From an uncultured bacterium (lineage in GTDB: Bacteria > Patescibacteriota > Microgenomatia > UBA1406 > GWC2-37-13), in NCBI GenBank assembly GCA_937914905.1, contig CALESU010000036.1, positions 1-6,491 of the forward strand: a stretch of 6,491 bases of DNA, given 5' to 3'. Below are positions 1-5,815 of this stretch, piece by piece. Position numbers and translations under genes: made by a program. Positions within the stretch are counted from its first letter, which is position 1. Every line of letters begins with the position of its first letter. Under the pieces are notes generated by a model, which was not told the DNA's origin, did no database searches, and worked only from the letters and a program-made list of their open reading frames with translations.

Positions 1-437
1 ATCTCTTCAGGATTCACGTTGCGGTCGCCGTTGACGGGCTTGATGACATCTGAAATGGTCTTCTGGTCACCGGTCCAACCGAACATGTGCAGCATCATTG
101 AAAGTGCGGCGGGACCACAGTTGTTCGGGGTTTGCTTTTCGTAAGGAGGGGAGCTAAGAAACGCTTGTGGCGGAGGCGGCGCCAGAGTCGGCGTGGATGA
201 GATGGGTGTTGCAATGACTTCGTTAGTCGGCGTAATCTGGCTGGTTGGGCTTGCAACGCTGGTAGGCGCCGGTGTATTTGGAATCGCCGTCGGCGCCTCA
301 CCGACGGGATTGAGCACGTTCCTTACATAGGTCTTTGCGACTTCATATCGCCATGCGATGCGGCTGTTGATCGCTGGGATTTGAAGAATCAAAATGGCGA
401 GCAGGAGCAATCCGGCACCAATGAATAGCTCCTTCAT
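1..437 (-). CDS. Membrane-anchored C39-like cysteine peptidase (3' end outside the window)
   Basis: This is a partial gene of which 145 codons are visible. Residues about 4-20 form a hydrophobic N-terminal membrane segment (FIGAGLLLLAILILQI). Residues about 45-97 form a Pro/Thr/Ser/Ala-rich linker ending in a PPPP run. The domain then begins with YEKQTPNNCGPAALSMML, where Cys107 in NNCGPA is the expected nucleophile and Gln102, five residues before it, the expected oxyanion-hole residue of the papain-like C39/C39_2 fold. The catalytic His and Asp would lie beyond the window edge, so activity cannot be judged. The protein is probably anchored in the membrane with the peptidase domain outside, in contrast to the ABC-transporter-fused C39 domains that trim bacteriocin leaders; no transporter domain is seen. 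I chose the ATG at 437 because CAGG lies 6 nt upstream; an in-frame ATG at 443 is the alternative. Base composition is higher in GC than its neighbours (about 56% over 121-240 by hand count). Its substrate is unknown. Confidence 0.8.
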   Translation of the reverse strand, partial: MKELFIGAGLLLLAILILQIPAINSRIAWRYEVAKTYVRNVLNPVGEAPTAIPNTPAPTSVASPTSQITPTNEVIATPISSTPTLAPPPPQAFLSSPPYEKQTPNNCGPAALSMMLHMFGWTGDQKTISDVIKPVNGDRNVNPEE

Positions 438-628
438 GGCCATCCTGGTCTATATCCAAGTACTTTTTTCTTGGGACTCATCCTTGCGTTGGTGTATCAT
501 CGCTGGAATAACATATGGTATCCGATCATTCTCCATATGCTCATCAATTTCCATCCGTTCGTGATAGATTGGGTCATTTCCCGAGGGTTGTTCTAATCTG
601 GTAGAATAAGACAATCCTAAGTAAAATA
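438..628. other. Intergenic region between the divergent C39 peptidase and tRNA-Arg units
   Basis: I find no convincing gene here. It contains the peptidase leader, with a small inverted repeat CCAAG (456-460)/CTTGG (470-474) about 20 nt before the peptidase start. A second inverted repeat is CATATGG (512-518)/CCATATG (533-539), with a 14-nt loop and no following T-run. A likely promoter for the tRNA lies at its right end. The repeats could be operator-like, but nothing else supports this. Confidence 0.5.
599..607 (+). promoter_or_regulatory. Probable extended -10 promoter of tRNA-Arg (and perhaps the sortase)
   Basis: TGGTAGAAT fits the extended -10 pattern TGnTATAAT with one mismatch. It lies 21 nt before the tRNA, so transcription would begin about 15 nt upstream of the mature 5' end. 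No good -35 box is seen at 16-18 bp, which an extended -10 can tolerate. No separate promoter is visible between the tRNA and the sortase. Confidence 0.4.
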
Positions 629-700
629 GCCCCTGTAGTTAAATGGATATAACAGTCCCGTCCTAAGGGATAGTTCGGGGTTCGATTCCTCGCGGGGGCA
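629..700 (+). tRNA. tRNA-Arg (anticodon CCU)
   Basis: A full cloverleaf can be folded by hand. The acceptor stem GCCCCTG (629-635) pairs with CGGGGGC (693-699) with one G-U. The D stem is GTTA/TAAC (638-641/650-653) with GG in the loop. The anticodon stem GTCCC/GGGAT (655-659/667-671) has one G-U pair, and its loop GTCCTAA places the anticodon CCT at 662-664, which reads AGG (Arg). The variable loop is 4 nt. The T stem CGGGG/CCTCG (676-680/688-692) encloses the loop TTCGATT. The discriminator is A700. CCA is not encoded (CTT follows), so CCA must be added after transcription. The gene is followed by the sortase gene 28 nt later, which suggests co-transcription and release by 3' processing. 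Confidence 0.93.
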
Positions 701-728
701 CTTGCAGAATTTGACTGGCACATACCCT

Positions 729-1436
729 ATGGCACAAGATCATGACTATACTCGAATATTAATACTTCGCACGATCGGAAATTTTCTGATCTTATCTTCA
801 CTGTTTTTTATCGGGAAAACATTCTATCAACCCGTGCGGGAAGAAATACGGTATTTCGTGGAAAAGCGTGCTGAAAAAACATATCTTGTTGCATCTCCCG
901 GTCAAGAAGAGCAAATAAAACGGGATTTTGTGATAAAAACTGCTAAAGGATCACTGTCTCGAGCTGCAAAAGAAGAGCAGGTGGAGGTCCTGGTTCCTGA
1001 AGATCCCCAATTTAGTATCGTAATCCCCAAAATCGCAGCAAGTGCAAAAGTACTTCCCAATACGAGTGTCACCGAAAAGGACGCATATCTGGAAGCTCTC
1101 ACGCAAGGCGTGGCGCACGCTGAGGGTACGGCATTTCCGGGAGAAGGGGGGCACATATTCATGTTTGCACACTCCACTGACTTTCTTTGGAATGTAGGGA
1201 CTTACAATGCCGTCTTTTATCTGCTGTATAAACTTGAAGTCGGAGATCAGGTTGTGGTGTTTTACTCAGGACAACGATTTGACTATCGGGTGACAGATAA
1301 AATAATTGTTGATCCTGAAGAAGTTGAGTATTTAACCCGAAAAACGGATACCGAGCTTCTTACCCTTCAAACCTGTTGGCCACCCGGGACCACGCTCAAA
1401 CGCCAACTGATCTTTGCCGAACGTGTGGCGCAATAA
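729..1436 (+). CDS. Sortase, single-pass membrane transpeptidase
   Basis: A sortase is a cysteine transpeptidase that cleaves a C-terminal sorting motif in secreted proteins and joins them to an envelope acceptor. The protein is 235 aa. It has a short cytoplasmic start, a membrane segment at residues about 10-30 (ILILRTIGNFLILSSLFFIG), a charged stalk, and the sortase barrel from about residue 90 (FSIVIPKIAASAKVLPN). The catalytic triad is visible: His148 in FMFAHSTDF, Cys216 in LTLQTCWPPGT and Arg225 in TLKRQLIF. The TLQTC motif and the N-terminal anchor suit the class D/E-like sortases. I chose the ATG at 729; a TTG at 702 in the same frame adds nine residues but would start 2 nt after the tRNA. 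No Shine-Dalgarno sequence is seen before 729. The gene probably shares the tRNA-Arg transcript. Its substrate is not identifiable here: no complete LPxTG-type C-terminus is in the window. Confidence 0.92.
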   Translation: MAQDHDYTRILILRTIGNFLILSSLFFIGKTFYQPVREEIRYFVEKRAEKTYLVASPGQEEQIKRDFVIKTAKGSLSRAAKEEQVEVLVPEDPQFSIVIPKIAASAKVLPNTSVTEKDAYLEALTQGVAHAEGTAFPGEGGHIFMFAHSTDFLWNVGTYNAVFYLLYKLEVGDQVVVFYSGQRFDYRVTDKIIVDPEEVEYLTRKTDTELLTLQTCWPPGTTLKRQLIFAERVAQ

Positions 1437-1442
1437 TTTACA

Positions 1443-2774
1443 TTATCGAATACCTACGGAGTACAAGTCGCCCAGGGGGTTCACTTTAGGATTCAGGTTT
1501 ATCACAACCATCAAGTTTGCATCACCCGAAACGCCGAAGTACTCCGGTTCGAACGGACCTGCGTAAACCGTTGCTTTATTTCCTCCATCATATTGAATAG
1601 TTGTTATTTGTGTTTTTTCTTTGATGACGAGGTAATCTGAGGTTGGGTACCACATGACCTGTTTTCTCAACTCCTTCTCAAGTTCAGGGTGCACCACCTG
1701 TGCAGGTGTGGGTGTGGGAGTTCCTGAAAGGGTGTCAGAATTTGCGACGGGTGTTGGGGTGGGTTTATCAGCAGGAATCTCAAATACCGTTGAGAGTGGT
1801 ACCTCAAAATTCTTATCTTCTTTTTTGTCGTACACATACACACGACCTTTACTAATGGCTCGTTTTTCTCCCGTTTGACTTGCACCGATAAGCGGAGGAT
1901 CTATGATGAGGGGGATTGTCGCATCTGTTTTAGCGACATAGAGAAGCTTTTTTTCATCAGGAGATAGTGAAATCAGAGAAAATGAATCCGTTGCAACTTT
2001 GTGCATGGCCTTCGGCAAGGTCTCAAGGACTTTGAGCATTTCTCGGTTTGATTCCGCTTGCCACGCCATCACAATGTCTTCTTTTGAGTCAGAAACATCA
2101 AACAGTTCAAGATTTTGTTCATCGAGCGATATGAGGTAGGAACGTGTTGTCTCATCTTCGATGTCTGACATGGTGACCATTGCTCGTTTAAAAGTGGGAT
2201 CAAACACCACTTCTGCTTTCTTCATATCAATGTTTTCAGGCAACAACGATTTAAGGATCAGTAATTTAAGAGGAGGGAAAATAGTGAGTGGTTGGCTGGA
2301 AGGTTCAAATAAATACATCCCATCCTTTTCAACGTCACCAGACTCCGTAACCAAAAGAATCCGATCAGTGGTACCAACTGCAATTGCCCGCGCAACTCCC
2401 AGATTCGTAAGTGGGGTCAACGAAGGGTTTTTTGAAAAAAGATTTGCATTGAGACTCATGACAATTTCACCTTTGAGGGAAACTGTTTTTTTCCAGCTGG
2501 TGTAACCTTCTTTTTGGACCTCCACGGTGTACGTGCCAAAGGGAAGAGTGAGGTTTGTGTCAGTTGCTCCCTCGAGCACGCCATTGAGGAGGATCTTTGC
2601 TGCTTTTGGGCTCGAATTGATGGAAAGAATGCCGGTTGAAGTTATAGTACCTTCTTGTGGGTTGAGTCGATATCCCCGCGCATAGGCAATAACGAGAACT
2701 ACCACCAACACAAACAACGAAACGAGGATGATGTTGAGCAAAATGTGACGAGTTGTGTCAATGACGATGCGCAT
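1443..2774 (-). CDS. Membrane-anchored PEGA-domain protein with beta-propeller-like C-terminal part
   Basis: The protein is 443 aa. It has an N-terminal membrane anchor (residues about 11-32, ILLNIILVSLFVLVVVLVIA) and then a PEGA domain at about 46-108, recognisable from ILSINSSPKAAKILLNGV, LPFGTYTVEVQKEGY and W94. The rest contains beta-propeller-like strands such as FSLISLSPDEKKLLYVA (265-281) and VMWYPTSDYLVI (373-384), followed by IQYDGGN (393-399). A Pro/Thr linker (PTPTP, at about 337-358) interrupts the propeller region. PEGA domains are small extracytoplasmic beta domains found in surface-layer and envelope proteins; the molecular role is unknown, and binding to sugars or proteins is only a guess. 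The body probably lies outside the membrane. The gene is convergent with the sortase (6 bp between stops) and divergent from mreB. The start has no Shine-Dalgarno sequence but places the anchor correctly. No terminator hairpin fits in the 6-bp gap. Confidence 0.85.
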   Translation of the reverse strand: MRIVIDTTRHILLNIILVSLFVLVVVLVIAYARGYRLNPQEGTITSTGILSINSSPKAAKILLNGVLEGATDTNLTLPFGTYTVEVQKEGYTSWKKTVSLKGEIVMSLNANLFSKNPSLTPLTNLGVARAIAVGTTDRILLVTESGDVEKDGMYLFEPSSQPLTIFPPLKLLILKSLLPENIDMKKAEVVFDPTFKRAMVTMSDIEDETTRSYLISLDEQNLELFDVSDSKEDIVMAWQAESNREMLKVLETLPKAMHKVATDSFSLISLSPDEKKLLYVAKTDATIPLIIDPPLIGASQTGEKRAISKGRVYVYDKKEDKNFEVPLSTVFEIPADKPTPTPVANSDTLSGTPTPTPAQVVHPELEKELRKQVMWYPTSDYLVIKEKTQITTIQYDGGNKATVYAGPFEPEYFGVSGDANLMVVINLNPKVNPLGDLYSVGIR

Positions 2775-2846
2775 AATGTACGGGTAAAATGATTTAGTTA
2801 GATCTATTTTATGGAGAGTACGACCCCATTAAAAAAAGACTCTCCT

Positions 2847-2874
2847 TTGATCTGGGACATACATATTATACAAT
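2847..2874 (+). promoter_or_regulatory. Candidate mreB promoter
   Basis: TTGATC (2847-2852) and TACAAT (2869-2874) are separated by 16 bp and match the -35 and -10 consensus at 4/6 and 5/6 positions. Transcription would begin near 2881, giving a leader of about 60 nt. Confidence 0.4.
2865..2870 (-). promoter_or_regulatory. Candidate -10 box of the PEGA gene
   Basis: The minus strand reads a perfect TATAAT here, about 90 nt upstream of the PEGA start. No good -35 box is found at 16-18 bp. It overlaps the candidate mreB -10 on the other strand, so the two promoters could exclude each other. Confidence 0.35.
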
Positions 2875-2941
2875 ATGCTAACTCAAGAGTACGGTTCGCT
2901 TAAGCAGAAGGAGAGAATTTTGTAAAGACACAATACATTTT

Positions 2942-3964
2942 ATGTTTTCATTTCGAACAAAAGTTGGAATAGATCTTGGTACGGCAAATACCCTCGTGTA
3001 TGTTCAAAAACAGGGGATTGTACTCAACGAACCCACCGTTGTAGCCTATTCTGCAGAAGATAGGCAAGTGCTTGCAGTGGGCGAAGATGCTCGTGAGATG
3101 ATTGGACGAACCCCCCAATCCATCGTTGCCTCTCGTCCTATGAAAGAAGGGGTAATAGCTGACTTTAAGACTACTTCAGCGATGATCACGTATTACCTTC
3201 GCAAAGCCCTAAAAGGGAGAGTTTTGTGGCCAGAGGTAATGATTTCCATTCCCGGAGGATCGTCCCAAGTTGAGAAGCGAGCCGTTGTTGCAGCTTCAAA
3301 ACAAGCAGGAGCTTCTGACGTATACCTGATCGAAGAACCGCTCGCTGCTGCGATAGGGGCCAAAATTCCCATTTCCCAACCTTCAGGGCACATGATTGTA
3401 AATATCGGAGGAGGCACTGCAGAAATTGGTATTTTGTCTTTGGGGCAGTTAGTGGTATTTAAAACCGTACGTACCGCAGGAACCAAGATTGACGAAGCAA
3501 TCCTCACCCATATTCGCAAAAAACACAATCTCTACATTGGAGAACGAACTGCAGAAGAGATCAAGATGCGGATGGGGAATGCACACATGGTGCAAGATGG
3601 AGAAGGGAAGAAGATACTCCCGCGCTCCATTGAAGTTAAGGGACGAGACACTCAGTCAGGGCTGCCACGCATTGCAGAGATTGGCGAAGAAAGCATAAAT
3701 GAGGCTTTGCAAAAACCTTTAAAGCAGATTATCGAAGGGGTAAAAGAGGTGTTATCTCTAAGTCCACCCGAACTTGCGGCAGACATCATAGAGAAGGGGA
3801 TTGTGTTGTCTGGAGGGACCGCAATGCTCAAAAATTTAGATAAATATATCACGTATTACACCGGTGTTCCTACGTTCGTGGTGGAGGAGCCATTATTCTG
3901 TGTGATACGGGGCATTGGCTCAGCTATCGAGAATCTGGATACCTATAAAAAAGCAATACGATAA
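2942..3964 (+). CDS. mreB: MreB-like actin homologue with an altered phosphate-2 motif
   Basis: MreB forms membrane-bound filaments that guide the wall-synthesis machinery in rod-shaped cells. The 340-aa protein is of normal length and aligns by eye along the whole family: phosphate-1 loop VGIDLGTANTLVYV (8-21), IVLNEPTVVAY, RPMKEGVIADF (65-75), ISIPGGSS, IEEPLAAAIGA (130-140), IGERTAEEIK (199-208), EVKGRDTQSGLP (231-242), PPELAADII (275-283) and the adenosine-motif strand GIVLSGGTAML (286-296). Oddities: the phosphate-2 motif reads VNIGGGTAE (153-161) with Asn154 (codon AAT, 3401-3403) where MreB normally has Asp, and AGTKID (179-184) replaces the usual GDKxD. Asp11 and Glu131/132 are kept. 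The start is fixed by the conserved N-terminus. No mreC, mreD or rodA is visible nearby. It is either a working variant, a paralogue with weak ATP hydrolysis, or affected by a base error. Confidence 0.93.
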   Translation: MFSFRTKVGIDLGTANTLVYVQKQGIVLNEPTVVAYSAEDRQVLAVGEDAREMIGRTPQSIVASRPMKEGVIADFKTTSAMITYYLRKALKGRVLWPEVMISIPGGSSQVEKRAVVAASKQAGASDVYLIEEPLAAAIGAKIPISQPSGHMIVNIGGGTAEIGILSLGQLVVFKTVRTAGTKIDEAILTHIRKKHNLYIGERTAEEIKMRMGNAHMVQDGEGKKILPRSIEVKGRDTQSGLPRIAEIGEESINEALQKPLKQIIEGVKEVLSLSPPELAADIIEKGIVLSGGTAMLKNLDKYITYYTGVPTFVVEEPLFCVIRGIGSAIENLDTYKKAIR

Positions 3965-4201
3965 GGAGAAGATCTTATAGTACATTGCGATAAGGCAAAA
4001 ATGTGCCGGAGAGGGAAAAATAGGGTAATCAGCAAGCATTAGTAAGGTAAATATAGTAAATTCGGAATAGGTTTGTTTTTTTCTCAATAAATAACGTATT
4101 TTGATCAATAAAGACAGTATTTATTAAGGTTCAATAAATATGATCAAACGAACTATATAAAGACAGTTAAACAAGATATAGTATCGAATTTTCCCAAATA
4201 C
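3965..4201. other. AT-rich intergenic region upstream of the glycosyltransferase
   Basis: I find no gene with coding support in these 237 bases. There is no clear mreB terminator: a T-run lies at 4075-4082 but no stem precedes it. The right half carries the duplicated motif block listed separately. Weak promoter-like sequences for the glycosyltransferase are TATATA (4154-4159) with TTCAAT 18 bp upstream (4130-4135), and TATAGT (4177-4182) without a matching -35. Confidence 0.5.
4084..4167 (+). repeat. Duplicated three-motif block with an internal AT-rich inverted repeat
   Basis: Three short motifs occur twice in the same order. TCAATAAATA is at 4084-4093 and 4131-4140. TGATCAA is at 4102-4108 and 4141-4147. 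ATAAAGACAGT is at 4108-4118 and 4157-4167. The spacing differs: TGATCAA touches the third motif in copy 1 and the first motif in copy 2. TATTTATT (4118-4125) and AATAAATA (4133-4140) form an 8-bp inverted repeat with a 7-nt loop. The block ends 34 bp before the glycosyltransferase ATG. It could be a regulator binding array or a decayed tandem duplication. Confidence 0.6.
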
Positions 4202-4963
4202 ATGAAAAACATCCTCTCCATACCCATTTTTGCGAAGTCTTTAGAAAATACCCTAGAAGAAATTCGAAAATACATGCGTCATCCCGAGGGTATGTGCCAC
4301 ATTGTGTCGTTAAACCCCGAGCTCATGGTCATCGCACAAGACGATGTTCTGTTTGCTAAAATCCTGTCAGAAAGCTCTATACAGGTTTGCGACGGAGCAG
4401 GAATTGCGCTGGCAGGCTCCGTTTTAGGAATTGCTCCCATTCCTCGTATACCCGGGGTAGATTTCATGTCTCATCTCCTCAAAGGACTCGAAGAAAGCGG
4501 TCTACGAGTACTATTTGTGGGAGGCAAGGTAAATGTAGCAAAGGAAGTTGCTGAGTGCTACCAAAAAACACTGCCTATGCACCATTTTGTCGGGTTACAG
4601 GGATACGCCGACATAGAAAACCCATCCGAGAGAGAATCTCAAGAGCTTTTCTCTATAGTAGCCGATCACAAGCCACAATTCGTGTTTGCGGCATTTGGAT
4701 CTCCTGCTCAAGAAAAATGGTTTTGGGCCCATTCCACTCTTTTTAAAGGAGCCGTGTGCATGGGTGTGGGTGGAGCATTTGATTTTGTGACGGGCCGAAT
4801 ACCTCGTGCGCCTCGCATAATGCGCGATTTTGGACTTGAGTGGTTGTACCGATTATCCATCGAACCCCACCGATGGAGACGGCAGTTGCGTTTGATCAAA
4901 TTTATCTATCTGGTATTTCTGCAACGGATAGGACTCTATTCATTTCTGATGAAGAACTCATGA
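4202..4963 (+). CDS. WecG/TagA/CpsF-family (GT26) glycosyltransferase
   Basis: GT26 enzymes transfer an N-acetylmannosamine-type sugar from a UDP donor to undecaprenyl-diphosphate-GlcNAc on the inner face of the membrane, building teichoic acid linkage units, enterobacterial common antigen or capsule. The 253-aa protein has normal family length. Visible motifs are SLNPELMVIAQ (36-46), CDGAGIALA (63-71) with Asp64 as the likely catalytic base, RIPGVDFM (82-89), the nucleotide-binding strand VLFVGGK (103-109), FAAFGSPAQEKW (162-173), GVGGAFDFVTG (188-198) and RAPRIMRDFGLEWLYRL (202-218). The tail is basic (EPHRWRRQLR), then hydrophobic, as in the C-terminal appendage that closes the site and contacts the membrane in TagA. 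The exact sugar cannot be read from the sequence, so I give no symbol. Its ATG has no Shine-Dalgarno sequence. It overlaps the next gene by ATGA, so the two are probably co-translated. Confidence 0.92.
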   Translation: MKNILSIPIFAKSLENTLEEIRKYMRHPEGMCHIVSLNPELMVIAQDDVLFAKILSESSIQVCDGAGIALAGSVLGIAPIPRIPGVDFMSHLLKGLEESGLRVLFVGGKVNVAKEVAECYQKTLPMHHFVGLQGYADIENPSERESQELFSIVADHKPQFVFAAFGSPAQEKWFWAHSTLFKGAVCMGVGGAFDFVTGRIPRAPRIMRDFGLEWLYRLSIEPHRWRRQLRLIKFIYLVFLQRIGLYSFLMKNS

Positions 4964-5757
4964 ATCAGGAAATCCTGAAGGTGCTCACGTATTACAGCCA
5001 TTTTTCCTATCCTCCCCGAGATCGTGAAATTCATCGCTATCTATCCATCAAGGCAACTCTTGAGGAAGTTCGCACTGCACTTGAGGATATGTATGCTCAA
5101 AAATCAATCGCGAAGCGACACGAGAGGTATGCGGAAAATGCCTCGTACTTTGACTTGTACGAACATAGACAAAAGCATGCTGATTCACTCATTCGTGAAA
5201 CATCATGGATTATTCACTTGATTTGCCGTATTCCCACTATTTCTTATGCAGGAATTTCGGGATCACTTGCCATGCATGATGCCCAACCTGATGACGATGT
5301 GGATCTCATGCTTGTAGTAAAGCCGTATTCGGTATGGAAAACAAGAGCAATCGTCCTTTTCATTCTGCGATGCCTGAGCTTCTTGGGAAACAGATCTGCG
5401 CGAAAAGTGTGTATTAACATGATCTGGGAATCGCACGATCTCAAGATGCCCGCCCATAAACAAACGGAGTACGGAGGACATGAACTCTATCAACTGCGAA
5501 CCTGTATGAATAAGTACTTGACGCATGAATCTTTGATGGCACAAAACAGGTGGGCTTCTCGTTTGTTTCCCAATGTTCACATAAATACCTCTCATCCCAA
5601 ACAGGGGGAATCGCCTTCCCAGAAAGGATCAAGCGCAGACGGTATCGAACAAATACTTGCGTGGATGCAAAAAAAATGGCTTGCCAGGAAAGGATATATT
5701 GTAAAAGAATACGGAGCTCAAGTCTGGTTGATCCAGGACGATTGGGAGAAAAAATAA
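4960..5757 (+). CDS. Nucleotidyltransferase-fold protein with N-terminal winged-helix-like region
   Basis: The 265-aa protein starts with a helical, winged-helix-like part (ILKVLTYYSHFSYPPRDREI at 5-24, then LEEVRTALEDM). The core resembles the DNA polymerase beta-type nucleotidyltransferase family: GISGSLAMHD (98-107) followed by DDDVDLMLVV (111-120) fits the hG[GS]x(9-13)DhDh signature, with Asp113 and Asp115 as metal ligands. A third carboxylate in a later strand is not obvious; Glu157 in CINMIWES is a candidate. The C-terminal part (QILAWMQKKWLARKG) is helical and basic. I recognise a recurrent but poorly characterised family in CPR and other bacteria, often near sugar-related genes; the substrate is unknown. 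I chose the ATG at 4960 because it overlaps the glycosyltransferase stop as ATGA and matches the usual N-terminus. A 40-residue upstream extension in frame lies inside the glycosyltransferase gene and reads as non-coding. Confidence 0.82.
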   Translation: MNQEILKVLTYYSHFSYPPRDREIHRYLSIKATLEEVRTALEDMYAQKSIAKRHERYAENASYFDLYEHRQKHADSLIRETSWIIHLICRIPTISYAGISGSLAMHDAQPDDDVDLMLVVKPYSVWKTRAIVLFILRCLSFLGNRSARKVCINMIWESHDLKMPAHKQTEYGGHELYQLRTCMNKYLTHESLMAQNRWASRLFPNVHINTSHPKQGESPSQKGSSADGIEQILAWMQKKWLARKGYIVKEYGAQVWLIQDDWEKK

Positions 5758-5782
5758 CTTCATCGTGAGAATAGGCGTAGGG

Positions 5783-5788
5783 TATACT
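5783..5788 (+). promoter_or_regulatory. Candidate -10 box of the LamG gene
   Basis: TATACT matches TATAAT at 5/6 positions and lies in the 58-bp gap after the nucleotidyltransferase gene. The -35 region (about 5759-5764, TTCATC) is poor. If used, transcription begins near 5795, just after the alternative ATG at 5792, which would favour the start at 5816. Confidence 0.3.
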
Positions 5789-5815
5789 TTAATGTGTATA
5801 TATAAGTCATTCCTC

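Larger units (their letters stand above)
2775..2941. promoter_or_regulatory. Divergent promoter region between the PEGA gene and mreB
   Basis: This AT-rich 167-bp region holds overlapping promoter-like signals for both directions (listed separately). An inverted repeat GGAGAGT (2813-2819)/ACTCTCC (2839-2845) with a 19-nt loop lies in the leader of the PEGA transcript and just upstream of the mreB promoter. A strong AAGGAG (2908-2913) lies in the mreB leader but too far (28 nt) from its ATG. Confidence 0.5.

Noticed and set aside
95..301. 68-codon open frame on the minus strand, Arg-rich
   Set aside because: It is an out-of-frame shadow of the C39 peptidase linker region; the composition is typical of a shifted Pro-rich reading.
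512..539. Inverted repeat CATATGG/CCATATG as a terminator
   Set aside because: There is no T-run on either side and the arms contain the self-complementary CATATG, so a chance origin is likely.
702..728. TTG start for the sortase at 702 (nine extra residues)
   Set aside because: It lies 2 nt after the tRNA discriminator base, so tRNA processing would leave no leader; the ATG at 729 gives a normal N-terminus before the membrane segment.
902..1177. 91-codon minus-strand open frame inside the sortase gene
   Set aside because: Antisense shadow of a gene with full catalytic motifs; no recognisable domain.
2161..2505. 114-codon plus-strand open frame inside the PEGA gene
   Set aside because: Antisense shadow; the PEGA reading has the domain features and the membrane anchor.
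3193..3528. 111-codon minus-strand open frame inside mreB
   Set aside because: Antisense shadow of a highly conserved gene.
3963..3992. AAGGAG right after mreB as a start signal for a small gene
   Set aside because: The only nearby start (TTG in ATTGCGATAA) meets a stop after one further codon.
4060..4084. T-run after mreB as a Rho-independent terminator
   Set aside because: No GC-rich stem precedes the T-run on the plus strand.
3920..4108. 62-codon minus-strand open frame over the mreB end and the following gap, partly hydrophobic
   Set aside because: It overlaps the mreB 3' end, has no ribosome-binding site or known motif, and its hydrophobicity follows from the AT-rich sequence.
4840..4959. 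40-residue N-terminal extension of the nucleotidyltransferase frame
   Set aside because: It lies wholly within the conserved end of the GT26 gene in another frame, and the ATGA overlap at 4960-4963 is the classic coupled start.
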